Shown one piece after another: positions 34,044 to 42,056 of a stretch of 64,000 bases of DNA. The notes beneath the pieces were generated by a model, which saw nothing but the letters and a program-made list of their open reading frames with translations, was not told the origin of the DNA and ran no database searches. A program made the position numbers and the translations under genes. Every line of letters starts with the position of its first letter. The stretch's first letter is position 1. Source of the stretch: Lentzea cavernae (GTDB taxonomy: Bacteria; Actinomycetota; Actinomycetes; Mycobacteriales; Pseudonocardiaceae); assembly GCF_014653695.1 (NCBI RefSeq), contig NZ_BNAR01000003.1, forward strand, positions 391,528 to 455,527. The letters are read 5' to 3'.

Positions 34044-36227
34044 TTATGCGGCCGATGGACGGAAACCCCGTAGTCGCAAGCTGTTGGTAACAACGAACAC
34101 GCTGCTGAAGGCCATGGCGGCCCCGGCGATCATGGGGTTGAGCAACCCGAGGGCCGCGAGCGGGAGTCCAGCGACGTTGTAGGCGAAGGCCCAGAAGAGG
34201 TTGCCCTTGATGGTGCCCAACGTCTTGCGGGACAACCGAATGGCGTCTGCCGTGACGCGGAGGTCGCCGCGCACGAGGGTGAGGTCGCTCGCCTCGATCG
34301 CCACGTCGGTGCCGGTTCCCATGGCCAGCCCCAGATCCGCGGCGGCGAGGGCGGGGGCGTCGTTGACGCCGTCGCCGACCATGGCCACAACTCGGCCCTG
34401 TGCCTGGAGATTCCGGATGGCGGCGACTTTGCCGGCGGGCAGGACGTCGGCGATGACCTCGTCGATTCCCACTTCCGCGGCCACGGAGGCGGCGACGGTG
34501 GCGTTGTCGCCGGTCAGCAGGACCGGGCGCAAACCGAGTTCCTTCAGTTCCCGAATCGCTTGTGCGGACGTGGGTTTGACGACGTCCGACACGGCAATGA
34601 GGCCGACAACCTTGTCATCAAAGGAAACCGCGACAACAGTCCGAGTTGTGTGGGAGGCCAGGGCCTCGGTCAGGTCCTCGGGGAGCGGGACGTCGCGCAC
34701 GCGGCCGACGGCCACCCGGCGGCCCTCGACCACACCGCTGACGCCCACGCCGTCCGTCGACACGAAGCCGGACACGGGCATCACGTCGTCGGCGGCGCGC
34801 ACGATCGCCGCGCCGATGGGGTGTTCGGACGCGTTCTCGACGGCCGCCGCGAACCGCAGCACCTCGTCGCGGGGGACGTCGGCGGACGGGACCACGTCGA
34901 CCACGGTCAGCCGTCCGGTGGTGACGGTGCCGGTCTTGTCGAGCACGACGGTGTCCACGCGCCGCGTCGACTCGAGCACCTCGGGGCCCTTCACCAGGAT
35001 CCCGATCTGCGCGCCGCGGCCGGTGCCCACGAGCAGCGCCGTCGGCGTCGCGAGGCCGAGGGCGCAGGGGCAGGCGATCACGAGAACGGCCACGGCCGTC
35101 GTCACCGCGAACTCCAGGGGCCGGCCGGCGAGCAGCCAGGCGCCGAACGACGCCAGCGCGATCAGCACGACGACCGGGACGAAGACGGCGGACACGCGGT
35201 CCGCGAGGCGCTGCACCTCGGCCTTGCCCGCCTGGGCCTGCTCGACCAGCTTGGCCATCCGCGCGAGCTGCGTGTCCGCGCCGACCGAGGAGGCCTCGAC
35301 GACGAGCCGCCCGCCCGCGTTGACCGTGCCACCGACGACCGCGGAGCCCTCGCCGACCTCGACCGGCACGGATTCTCCGGTGACCATCGAGCGGTCCACG
35401 GCCGAACTGCCCTCGACCACTACGCCATCGGTGGCGATGCGCTCACCCGGACGGACCACGAACCGCGAACCGACCTCCAGCCGCCCGACCGGCACTCGGG
35501 TCTCCACGCCGTCGCGCAGCACCGCCACGTCCTTGGCGCCGAGCGCGAGCAAAGACCGCAGGGCCGCGCCCGCGCTGCGCTTCGAACGGGCCTCCAGCCA
35601 GCGCCCGAGCAGCACGAACACGGTCACGCCGACCGCGACCTCGAGGTAGATGTCGCCGGAGGTGGTGGGGCGCGGCATCAGGCTGAACTCGTGCCGCATG
35701 CCGATCACGCCGGCCTCGCCGAAGAACAACGCGTAGAGCGACCACAGGTACGAGACCGTGACGCCCATCGAGACGAGGGTGTCCATGGTGGTGGCGCCGT
35801 GCCGCGCGTTCACGAGGGCGGCGCGGTGGAACGGCCATCCGCACACCAGCACGACCATGCTCGCCAGCACCATCGCGATCCACTGCCAGGTGGGGAACTG
35901 CCACGCCGGGACCATCGAGAACACGATCACCGGCACGCCGAACACCGCGGCGAGCGACACCCTCAGTCCCAGCTCACCGGCCTCGTCGAACTCGGGAGCC
36001 TCCGGCTGGGGCTCCTCCGCGTCGTAGCCCGCCGCCCGCACGGTCGACACGAGGTCGCCCACCTGCAGGTCGTCCGGGAACTGAACGCTGGCCTTCTCGG
36101 TCGCGTAGTTCACGGTGGCGGACACGCCGTCGAGCTTGTTCAGCTTGCGTTCGATGCGGTTCGCACAGGAAGCGCACGTCATGCCGCTGATGCTGAGCTC
36201 GACGTGACGAGGCTCGGTGGTGGTCAT
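34044..36227 (-). CDS. copA: Copper-exporting P1B-type ATPase
   Basis: A 727-residue heavy-metal ATPase. One HMA domain opens the protein (GMTCASC, C18 and C21). The six to eight membrane helices include the transport motif ACPCALG (C386-P387-C388). Soluble motifs are TGES in the actuator, DKTGT with phosphorylated D430, the SEHP histidine, and GDGVNDAP in the hinge. CPC plus the CASC metal domain indicate Cu(I) export. It overlaps copZ by one base and shares its copper-responsive promoter. Confidence 0.96.
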   Translation of the reverse strand: MTTTEPRHVELSISGMTCASCANRIERKLNKLDGVSATVNYATEKASVQFPDDLQVGDLVSTVRAAGYDAEEPQPEAPEFDEAGELGLRVSLAAVFGVPVIVFSMVPAWQFPTWQWIAMVLASMVVLVCGWPFHRAALVNARHGATTMDTLVSMGVTVSYLWSLYALFFGEAGVIGMRHEFSLMPRPTTSGDIYLEVAVGVTVFVLLGRWLEARSKRSAGAALRSLLALGAKDVAVLRDGVETRVPVGRLEVGSRFVVRPGERIATDGVVVEGSSAVDRSMVTGESVPVEVGEGSAVVGGTVNAGGRLVVEASSVGADTQLARMAKLVEQAQAGKAEVQRLADRVSAVFVPVVVLIALASFGAWLLAGRPLEFAVTTAVAVLVIACPCALGLATPTALLVGTGRGAQIGILVKGPEVLESTRRVDTVVLDKTGTVTTGRLTVVDVVPSADVPRDEVLRFAAAVENASEHPIGAAIVRAADDVMPVSGFVSTDGVGVSGVVEGRRVAVGRVRDVPLPEDLTEALASHTTRTVVAVSFDDKVVGLIAVSDVVKPTSAQAIRELKELGLRPVLLTGDNATVAASVAAEVGIDEVIADVLPAGKVAAIRNLQAQGRVVAMVGDGVNDAPALAAADLGLAMGTGTDVAIEASDLTLVRGDLRVTADAIRLSRKTLGTIKGNLFWAFAYNVAGLPLAALGLLNPMIAGAAMAFSSVFVVTNSLRLRGFRPSAA

Positions 36228-36433
36228 CAGGCGACCACGTACCCGGCCTCGGTCACGGCGGCGACGACCTCGTCACGGCCGAGTTCGCGGTCGCTGGTGA
36301 CGGTCACGGCGCCGGTCTCGAGGACGACGTCGACGCCCGTGACGCCGGAGACCTCGGTCAGCTCCTCGGTGACGGAGCTGACGCAGTGGCCGCAGGTCAT
36401 GCCGGTGACGGTGTAGGTGGCAGTGACGGACAT
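36227..36433 (-). CDS. copZ: Copper chaperone, HMA domain
   Basis: A 68-residue single heavy-metal-associated domain with the metal site GMTCGHC. It hands Cu(I) to the ATPase encoded directly downstream. The stop overlaps the copA start by one base. Its promoter region holds a CsoR-type operator. Confidence 0.95.
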   Translation of the reverse strand: MSVTATYTVTGMTCGHCVSSVTEELTEVSGVTGVDVVLETGAVTVTSDRELGRDEVVAAVTEAGYVVA

Positions 36434-36465
36434 GAGAGCCCTTTCTCTGTACGGGGCTCCGAGTC

Positions 36466-36482
36466 TATACCCCCCTGGGGTA
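36466..36482. promoter_or_regulatory. CsoR-like copper operator
   Basis: TATACCCCCCTGGGGTA is an inverted repeat (TACCCC, 3-base spacer, GGGGTA at 36468-36482) 33 bases upstream of copZ. Runs of C and G flanked by AT bases in this layout are typical of CsoR-family operators. Copper would release the repressor. No csoR gene is in the window. Confidence 0.7.
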
Positions 36483-36488
36483 ACTGAT

Positions 36489-36749
36489 CTACTCAGGACT
36501 CCCGGGTTTGGGCTGGTCCAGGTTCTGGATGTCCCCCTCGATCTTGTTGACCAGGTCGTCGAGGCCCTCGAGCATCTTGTCGAGTTCGGCCAGCCTCGCG
36601 CCGAACGCGGACTCGATGTCGGCGTCGATGGTGTTCACGTCGATGCCGCTCATGGCCTTGAAGATCGCCTCCTGATCGACCTGAGGTGGTATCTGGGACG
36701 CGTTTTGGCCCTCTGCTTCGGGGGAAGGCTCCGGCGTGGGGTCGGTCAT
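36489..36749 (-). CDS. Small acidic protein, unknown function
   Basis: An 86-residue acidic protein. A polar Pro/Glu-rich start precedes a helix-forming second half (AIFKAMSGIDVNTIDADIES, RLAELDKMLEGLDDLVNKIE) that could form a coiled coil. Not recognised. It lies just upstream of the copper operator. Confidence 0.6.
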   Translation of the reverse strand: MTDPTPEPSPEAEGQNASQIPPQVDQEAIFKAMSGIDVNTIDADIESAFGARLAELDKMLEGLDDLVNKIEGDIQNLDQPKPGSPE

Positions 36750-36903
36750 GCGTCCATCATCCCCTGGTCGGTTCTCCACGAGGCACACGCCGCACCTGTA
36801 CGGAAAGTAACGCTGGGTGGCGGTGGAATCACTCTGCGGGGGGCTGCGGCCGTTGTCCCAGGTCGCTTAGCCTCGCGCCAACCTCAAGTCGGGGAGGGTG
36901 CTC

Positions 36904-37149
36904 ATGAGCGGGTCACTGGAAGTGCGGAAGTTCCTGTTCACACAGGACGACGGCATGTCGCGGCAGGGCGGGCCGAGCGTGCCGGCCCAGCGCAGCGGAG
37001 AACCCTCGCGGATCTCCGACGATCAGGTCCACCGGGCGAGGCTCGCCGTCGCGCGGGGTGCCCTGGGCGCCGAGGACTGCAGGACGTTGCTGGACATGCT
37101 CGGGCTCTCGCCGGGCGACGACGGCGGGGCGCCACCGGTGCAACGGTGA
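36904..37149 (+). CDS. Small protein, unknown function
   Basis: An 81-residue hydrophilic protein. GGGGAGGG lies 7 bases before the ATG, which supports translation. The second half (ISDDQVHRARLAVARGALGAEDCRTLLDMLGL) is helical. No family was recognised. Confidence 0.6.
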   Translation: MSGSLEVRKFLFTQDDGMSRQGGPSVPAQRSGEPSRISDDQVHRARLAVARGALGAEDCRTLLDMLGLSPGDDGGAPPVQR

Positions 37150-37269
37150 TGCGTTCGCGAAAGCGGCCCTGACTCCAGGCGCGCACCCCCCGGAGCGCGT
37201 CTGCAGAACAGGGCCGCACGCCAAAACATACCCACGGGTCTCTTTAGCGGCAACGGCTAACCTTGGCCC

Positions 37270-37899
37270 ATGCCCCAGCAGGACCGGGCGTACGCGACAC
37301 GAGAGGCGATACTCCACGCCGCGGCGGAGGAGTTCGACCGGCTCGGTTACGAGCGCACGTCGCTGACCGCAGTGCTCGCCCGCGCCGGACTGACCAAGGG
37401 CGCGTTCTACTTCCACTTCCCCTCCAAGGAAGCGGTCGCGGACGCCCTGGTCGAGCGGCAGAGCGACCTGTGGGCGCGGATGAAGGAGTCGTGGCGGCTG
37501 CGCGGCCTCGACCCGCTGAGCGCCCTGCACGGCATGTTCGCCGAGTCGGCCGACCGGATCGCCACCGACGTCGTGCTGCGCGCCGGCGTGCGGCTCAACG
37601 CCGACCGCGAGGTCGGCTATCCGGGAGTCCCGAGCGCGCACGTCATGTGGGAGAAGCTCGTCGCGGTCCACCTGGCCGAGGCGGCCGAGCGCGGGGACCT
37701 CCGTCCCGGCGTCGATCCGGAAGCCGTCGCGCGGACGTTGTGCGGCGCGGCCCTCGGTTCGCGGTTGATCTCCTCCGCGACGACGGCGTGCGCCGACTTC
37801 CCCGACCGGATCCGCGAGGTCCTGGGGCACGTGCTGCCCTGCGTCGCCTCTCCCGGCTGGGAGTTGTCTGGATCACAAACTGCGTCTGAAGTGCCGTGA
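37270..37899 (+). CDS. TetR-family regulator, gamma-butyrolactone-receptor-like
   Basis: A 209-residue TetR protein. The HTH lies at about residues 10-55 (TREAILHAAAEEFDRLGYERTSLTAVLARAGLTKGAFYFHFPSKEA), a close fit to the ArpA/ScbR autoregulator-receptor group; the ligand domain follows with the conserved helical segments of that group. Such proteins control antibiotic production and development, but many homologues bind other ligands. No biosynthesis genes adjoin. Confidence 0.85.
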   Translation: MPQQDRAYATREAILHAAAEEFDRLGYERTSLTAVLARAGLTKGAFYFHFPSKEAVADALVERQSDLWARMKESWRLRGLDPLSALHGMFAESADRIATDVVLRAGVRLNADREVGYPGVPSAHVMWEKLVAVHLAEAAERGDLRPGVDPEAVARTLCGAALGSRLISSATTACADFPDRIREVLGHVLPCVASPGWELSGSQTASEVP

Positions 37900-37916
37900 A
37901 GGGCCCGGGAGGCCCT
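37900..37916 (+). terminator. Short hairpin after the TetR gene
   Basis: AGGGCC (37900-37905) and GGCCCT (37911-37916) pair around a 5-base loop directly after the stop. The stem is short but GC-rich; the tail lacks U. Confidence 0.5.
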
Positions 37917-38048
37917 GAACAGGCATTTGTTGATCTGGTCGATCGGTCTCAGAAGCGGGTTTGAGCAGGTCAACGCATAAGTCGGCCCCCCGTTTTGGAG
38001 GTGCGCGGACCTATGGCATATGCTTACGATGCTTCCAGAGACCAGCTA

Positions 38049-38121
38049 GTCCCCATCATCTAGCGGCCTAGGATCCCGCCCTTTCAAGGCGGTCGCGCGG
38101 GTTCGAATCCCGTTGGGGGCA
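38049..38121 (+). tRNA. tRNA-Glu (anticodon UUC)
   Basis: Cloverleaf with acceptor GTCCCCA/TGGGGGC, D-arm ATCTAGCGGCCTAGGAT, anticodon loop CTTTCAA (TTC) and T-arm GGTTCGAATCC. CCA is not encoded. First of a three-tRNA cluster. Confidence 0.96.
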
Positions 38122-38174
38122 CGCAGTAACATGCAGTACAGTTCGTGCGATACGGTAAGACCAGCAACAAGCAA

Positions 38175-38248
38175 GGCCCAGTGGCGCAGTTGGTTAGCGC
38201 GTCGCCCTGTCACGGCGAAGGTCGCGGGTTCGAGTCCCGTCTGGGTCG
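38175..38248 (+). tRNA. tRNA-Asp (anticodon GUC)
   Basis: Cloverleaf with acceptor GGCCCAG/CTGGGTC, D-arm GCGCAGTTGGTTAGCGC, anticodon loop CTGTCAC (GTC) and T-arm GGTTCGAGTCC. Fifty-three bases after tRNA-Glu, likely one transcript. Confidence 0.96.
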
Positions 38249-38262
38249 CTTTTCTCTCTCAT

Positions 38263-38336
38263 GGCCAGGTAGCTCAGTTGGTACGAGCGACCGCCTGAAA
38301 AGCGGTAGGTCGGCGGTTCGACCCCGCCCCTGGCCA
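38263..38336 (+). tRNA. tRNA-Phe (anticodon GAA)
   Basis: Cloverleaf with acceptor GGCCAGG/CCTGGCC, D-arm GCTCAGTTGGTACGAGC, anticodon loop CTGAAAA (GAA) and T-arm GGTTCGACCCC. Only 14 bases after tRNA-Asp. A strong terminator follows. Confidence 0.96.
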
Positions 38337-38344
38337 TACTTCTT

Positions 38345-38384
38345 CGAAAGAAGCCCCACAGCGCGTGCTGCGGGGCTTCTTTCG
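38345..38384. terminator. Bidirectional terminator after the tRNA cluster
   Basis: A 13-bp perfect outer stem (CGAAAGAAGCCCC and its complement) encloses an inner CAGC/GCTG stem. The AGAA/TTCT ends give U-rich tails on either strand. It closes both the tRNA cluster and the minus-strand phosphatase-like gene, whose stop codon it touches. Confidence 0.88.
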
Positions 38385-39095
38385 TTATGCGGTGAAGTTG
38401 ATTCGCGCGATTGCCTGATCGTCGTGCGTTTTGTACCGGGGCCAGCGCCGGTGTTCCGAATCACCGCGTTCTGCTTCGCGGATCCGGTCGAGCACTTCGC
38501 CCAACGGCAATTGCCTCAGGTCTTCCCAAGCGAAGAGTCCGTACTCGAGCACGCCGCACGAGACACCGTCTGTGAGAGCGATCACATCCGTGACCTCGTC
38601 GCGCGGCCAGGTCGCGGTCAGGGCCTGGTGTGCCGCGGCCGGATCGGCCTCCGCGACCCAGTACCCGCCGGGCCTGTTGGTCCACCTGAGGACGTCCGGG
38701 TCGGGCCGGAGGTCTTCGAGCCTGGTGTCCTCGAGCACCCGAGTGGACTGTCCGAACGCGACGACCGGGGTGTCGCACAGGACGAGCGCCTCGATCGCGG
38801 TCTCGTTCCAGCGCACGATCGACGCGGTGGCCGAGGGCGAGTCGCGGGGCACGAGTCCGTGCTCCGCCACGAGATTCGTGATGGCCAGGGCGAGCAGGTC
38901 CGCCAGGGGGTCGGTGTCGTTGATCAGCCGCGCCAGTTCGTCGGCGAGTTTCGTCGCGTACCAACCGCCGTTGCGGTCGGGCGGTCTGGTCCGGGAGGTC
39001 ACGCCGTCGAGCACGACGACGGCGTTCGGCAGCACCCTGATCCGATCCTCGGTGACTCGGCCCGGAGCCCCCTGCTCGGCGGTCTCGATCTTCAC
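38385..39095 (-). CDS. PP2C-like phosphatase-fold protein
   Basis: A 236-residue protein resembling PP2C-type domains: TEDRIRVLPNAVVVLDGVTSR near the start (metal-binding D), SATASIVRW in the middle, DVIALTDGVSCGV later and THDDQAIARI at the end, the spacing of the PP2C motifs. The canonical DGMGG motif is altered to DGVTS, so catalysis is not assured. The GTG at 39095 was chosen since coding character stops there. It is divergent from an HTH-Clp-N gene pair across a region with two strong palindromes. Confidence 0.75.
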   Translation of the reverse strand: MKIETAEQGAPGRVTEDRIRVLPNAVVVLDGVTSRTRPPDRNGGWYATKLADELARLINDTDPLADLLALAITNLVAEHGLVPRDSPSATASIVRWNETAIEALVLCDTPVVAFGQSTRVLEDTRLEDLRPDPDVLRWTNRPGGYWVAEADPAAAHQALTATWPRDEVTDVIALTDGVSCGVLEYGLFAWEDLRQLPLGEVLDRIREAERGDSEHRRWPRYKTHDDQAIARINFTA

Positions 39096-39110
39096 GGCCT
39101 CACCGTACGT

Positions 39111-39153
39111 GTCAACTTCGGTTGACGAACGGGCGTTGTCAACGTACGTTGAC
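39111..39153. promoter_or_regulatory. Twin GTCAAC-N4-GTTGAC operators
   Basis: Two perfect palindromes, GTCAACTTCGGTTGAC (39111-39126) and GTCAACGTACGTTGAC (39138-39153), lie 27 bases apart, centre to centre, in the 61-base divergent gap. The second ends 3 bases before the HTH gene's ATG, so a bound repressor would block it. The 69-residue HTH protein is the natural candidate, but this is inferred. Confidence 0.75.
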
Positions 39154-39156
39154 GTC

Positions 39157-39366
39157 ATGACGGAAGCGACGGATCTCGCCACAGCGGCTGGGGACCACAA
39201 CCCGAAGGTCGGGTTGCGGGCCGTCAGCGCGTTGCGGCGACTGCTGGAACATCTGGAGGCCGCCCAGGTCCGCAGTGCGCGGGCGCAGGGCTGGTCGTGG
39301 CAGGACATCGCGGCGGAACTCGGGGTGTCCCGCCAAGCGGTCCACAAGAAGCACGGGGGGCGATGA
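39157..39366 (+). CDS. Small HTH regulator
   Basis: A 69-residue protein. The C-terminal half is a clear helix-turn-helix (GWSWQDIAAELGVSRQAVHKK), similar to sigma-factor region 4 and to small actinobacterial HTH proteins linked to Clp-N genes. It overlaps the next gene by 4 bases (ATGA at 39363-39366). It probably binds the twin palindromes just upstream and controls both its own operon and the divergent gene. Confidence 0.82.
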   Translation: MTEATDLATAAGDHNPKVGLRAVSALRRLLEHLEAAQVRSARAQGWSWQDIAAELGVSRQAVHKKHGGR

Positions 39367-39890
39367 TGATCGCGGAGCGGTTCACCAAGGAGGCCCGCGA
39401 GGCCGTCAAGGCCGCGGTGAAGGAGGCGGAACGCGTCCACGCGGCCGAGGTCGGGGTGGAGCACCTGCTGCTGGCGGTGCTCGACGCGCCGGCGCTGGCC
39501 GGGTTCGACCTGTCGCGCGACGAGCTCGATTCGGCGTTCCGGGACTACCGGCGCAAGGGCGGGCTGACCAAGGCCGACGCGGAAGCGTTGCGGGGCTTGG
39601 GAATCGACGTCGACGCCGTGATCGAGTCGGCTGAGCAGTCGCTCGGCAGCGGGGTGTTGCGGCCGGGTCCGCGCAGGCGGTGGTTCGGGATGCCACTCGA
39701 AACGGACTTCAAGAAGGCGCTCGAGAACTCGTTGCGCGAGTCGCGCGACCTCGGCCACAACTACCTCGGTGTGGAGCACGTCCTGCTGGCTTTGTTGCAG
39801 GGCAAGGGAATCGTGGCCGAGGTGCTGAACGAGCGGGGCGTCACGTACGCGGAGATCCGCAAGTGGGCCGCGAGCGCTCGCGCCAGGTGA
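39363..39890 (+). CDS. Clp N-terminal (repeat) domain protein
   Basis: A 175-residue protein with two Clp-N repeats: ERFTKEAREAVKAAVKEAERV..VGVEHLLLAVL (residues 3-43) and LENSLRESRDLGHNYLGVEHVLLALLQ (about 120-150). It has no AAA+ module, so it may act as an adaptor or decoy for the ClpC machine. Co-translated with the HTH regulator. Its 3' end overlaps the convergent yczE gene by 50 bases. Confidence 0.87.
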   Translation: MMIAERFTKEAREAVKAAVKEAERVHAAEVGVEHLLLAVLDAPALAGFDLSRDELDSAFRDYRRKGGLTKADAEALRGLGIDVDAVIESAEQSLGSGVLRPGPRRRWFGMPLETDFKKALENSLRESRDLGHNYLGVEHVLLALLQGKGIVAEVLNERGVTYAEIRKWAASARAR

Positions 39891-40485
39891 GCGCGGGCAG
39901 GAACAGCTGCGCGAGCGGTCCGATGCCGAGGGCGTAGAGGACCGTGCCGATGCCGACCGTGCCGCCGAGCAGCCAGCCGGTGCCGAGCACGATCAGTTCG
40001 AGCACGGTCCGCACGACGCGCAGCGAGATGCCCGTGCGGCGGCAGAACCCGGTGACGAGGCCGTCGCGCGGGCCCGGTCCGAGGCGGGAGCCGACGTACG
40101 CGGCGAACGCCACGGCGTTGAGCACGATGCCGAGGGTCAGGAACACGATCCTGGGCAGGAGGCCTTCCGGCGCGGGCAGGATCGCGAGCGTCACGTCGAC
40201 GCTGACGGCGATGACCACGACGTTCGCGATCGTGCCGATGCCCGGCTTCTGCCGCAGCGGGATCCAGGCCAGCAGCACCAGGACGCCGGTGATGGCGGTG
40301 ATCAGACCGAAGCTCAGACCGGTGAGCTTCGTCAGGCCCTCGTGCAGCACGTCCCACGGGTTCAGGCCGAGCGTCGCGCGGATCTGCATCGCCATGCTCG
40401 TGCCGTAGAGCCACAGACCTGCGAAGAGCTGCGGGAGGCGACGGGCGGGTGAGATCCGGACGGAGACCTGGTGGAGTGCGGTCAT
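39841..40485 (-). CDS. yczE: YczE/YitT-type integral membrane protein
   Basis: A 214-residue protein with about five or six membrane helices (LFAGLWLYGTSMAMQIRA, GLITAITGVLVLLAWIPL and others) and the family's GLNPWDVLHEGL motif. It is divergent from a MocR regulator, the same pairing as yczE-yczR in Bacillus. Role unknown; regulation by a PLP-sensing protein suggests vitamin B6 or amino-compound transport. ATG at 40494 is an alternative start. Confidence 0.85.
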   Translation of the reverse strand: MTALHQVSVRISPARRLPQLFAGLWLYGTSMAMQIRATLGLNPWDVLHEGLTKLTGLSFGLITAITGVLVLLAWIPLRQKPGIGTIANVVVIAVSVDVTLAILPAPEGLLPRIVFLTLGIVLNAVAFAAYVGSRLGPGPRDGLVTGFCRRTGISLRVVRTVLELIVLGTGWLLGGTVGIGTVLYALGIGPLAQLFLPALTWRERSRPTCGSPRT

Positions 40486-40513
40486 GGAGGCCATGTGGCC
40501 ATGTTGCGCCTCG

Positions 40514-40552
40514 ATTGGCCTGGTAATCCATAGCCAATTCGGGATAATTGGC
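40514..40552. promoter_or_regulatory. MocR operator with repeated ATTGGC boxes
   Basis: Three boxes lie between the divergent genes: ATTGGC at 40514-40519, its complement GCCAAT at 40533-40538 and ATTGGC at 40547-40552. MocR proteins bind two or three such half-sites of mixed orientation in the divergent promoter. It is unusually AT-rich for this genome. Confidence 0.7.
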
Positions 40553-40555
40553 TTC

Positions 40556-41992
40556 ATGCTCCCACCAGGTGGACGTATATCCGGTGCCCGGCTCGCGCGG
40601 CTGCTCGGCGAATGGCGTCGCGGCGGACCCCGGCAGTGCGTCGTCGATCTCGTCTCGGCGCTGAAACTGCTGGTCGCGGACGGACGGCTGCCCGTCGGGA
40701 CCCGGTTGCCGTCCGAACGGGAACTGACCGACGCGCTGCCTGTGAGCCGCACCACCATCACCGCCGCGCTCGACCAGCTGCGGGCCGAGGGCGTGGTGGA
40801 GTCGCGGCGCGGGGCCGGGTCGTGGATCAACGGACCGGTCGGGGCCGGCGGTGGCATCACGGGCGTGGACGACACGCTGATCGACCTGTCCCGTGCCGCG
40901 CCGCCCGCGTTGCCGTCGGTGCGCCTCGCCATGGACGTCGCCCTGGGCCAGATGCCGGAGCACCTCGCGTCGCACGGGTACGACGAACGGGGACTTCCGG
41001 TGCTGCGGCAGCGGATCGCGGACCGGTACGCGGCCCGCGGCCTGCCGACCTCGCCCGACCAGATCGTGGTGACGTCCGGGGCGCAGCACGCGTGGGCTTT
41101 GGTGCTGCGGCTCTTCGTCGGACCCGGTGACCGGGTGCTGGTGGAGCAGCCGAGCTACCCCAACGCGCTGGAGGCGGTGCGGGCGTCGTTCGGCGTTCCG
41201 GTCCCCGTCCCGATGCTGGCCGACGGGTGGGACCTCGACGGTTTCGAGGCCACGCTGCGCCAGGCGGGCCCCCGGCTGGCCTACCTGATCCCGGAGTTCC
41301 AGAACCCGACCGGACTGCGGATGTCGTCCGAGTCGAGGGAGGCGCTCACCGCTGTGCTGCGCAAGGCGCGCACTCCACTGGTCGTCGACGAGACCTTGGT
41401 GGAGCTCGCGCTGGACGGCTCGCCGGAGCCCCTGCCGATGGCCGTGTTCGGCGGTGATTCGGTGGTGACGCTGGGATCCGCGAGCAAGTCGCACTGGGGC
41501 GGCCTGCGGATCGGCTGGATCAGGGCGTCCGCGGAGATCGTGCACCGGCTGCTGTCGACGCGGGCGGCGATCGACCTGGGCACCCCGGTGTTCGAGCAGC
41601 TCGTGCTGGCCGCCTTGCTGGAGTCGCCGGAAAGCGTTCTGAGGCAACGGCGGGCGGAGGCGCTCGCGCAGCGGGACGTGGCGGTCGCGGCGTTGCGCGA
41701 ACATTGTCCACAGTGGAGCTTTTCGGTGCCGGCCGGAGGGCTCGGAGTGTGGTGTGCGCTCGACGGCCCGGTGAGCACGCGCATCGCGGTGGTGGCGCAG
41801 AACCACGGCCTGCGGCTCGTCCCCGGTCCCCGGTTCGCGGTGCACGGGGGCTGCGAGCAGATGCTCCGAGTGCCGTACACGCAGTCGCCCGAAGTGTTGC
41901 GCGAGGCGATCGGCCGTTTGGGTGTGGTTGCTGCAACCGTTGCAGGAACAGGCTTTCCGGCGGACGCCGACCTGTCGCTGCCTGTCGCGTGA
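40556..41992 (+). CDS. yczR: MocR-family regulator (GntR-HTH plus aminotransferase domain)
   Basis: A 478-residue fusion protein. A GntR-type winged HTH lies at about residues 28-95 (GTRLPSERELTDALPVSRTTITAALDQLRAEG). A type I aminotransferase domain follows, with PLP lysine K311 in SASKSHWGG and the EFQNPTG motif. It senses PLP or a PLP-bound amine and controls the divergent yczE. The ATG was chosen to start just after the operator boxes. A strong terminator follows. Confidence 0.92.
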   Translation: MLPPGGRISGARLARLLGEWRRGGPRQCVVDLVSALKLLVADGRLPVGTRLPSERELTDALPVSRTTITAALDQLRAEGVVESRRGAGSWINGPVGAGGGITGVDDTLIDLSRAAPPALPSVRLAMDVALGQMPEHLASHGYDERGLPVLRQRIADRYAARGLPTSPDQIVVTSGAQHAWALVLRLFVGPGDRVLVEQPSYPNALEAVRASFGVPVPVPMLADGWDLDGFEATLRQAGPRLAYLIPEFQNPTGLRMSSESREALTAVLRKARTPLVVDETLVELALDGSPEPLPMAVFGGDSVVTLGSASKSHWGGLRIGWIRASAEIVHRLLSTRAAIDLGTPVFEQLVLAALLESPESVLRQRRAEALAQRDVAVAALREHCPQWSFSVPAGGLGVWCALDGPVSTRIAVVAQNHGLRLVPGPRFAVHGGCEQMLRVPYTQSPEVLREAIGRLGVVAATVAGTGFPADADLSLPVA

Positions 41993-42000
41993 GACACGTC

Positions 42001-42033
42001 GGCCCGGTCTCCCGCAGCGGGGGAGACCGGGCC
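42001..42033 (+). terminator. Terminator after the MocR gene
   Basis: A perfect 13-bp stem (42001-42013 and 42021-42033, 7-base loop) starting 8 bases after the stop. No U-tract, as usual in this GC range. Confidence 0.8.
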
Positions 42034-42056
42034 GACGTAATCACACAACCGGGTGG

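Noticed and set aside
33413-34093. 226-codon minus-strand frame in the repeat-rich gap
   Set aside because: Low-complexity Pro/Ala/Arg product made of the repeats and hairpins, no domain.
34560-36416. 618-codon open frame on the plus strand
   Set aside because: Antisense to copA, whose motifs are complete. His/Arg-rich composition, no ribosome site.
37270-37899. Butyrolactone-controlled antibiotic cluster
   Set aside because: The TetR resembles such receptors, but no synthase (afsA-like) or biosynthetic genes adjoin; tRNAs and housekeeping genes do.
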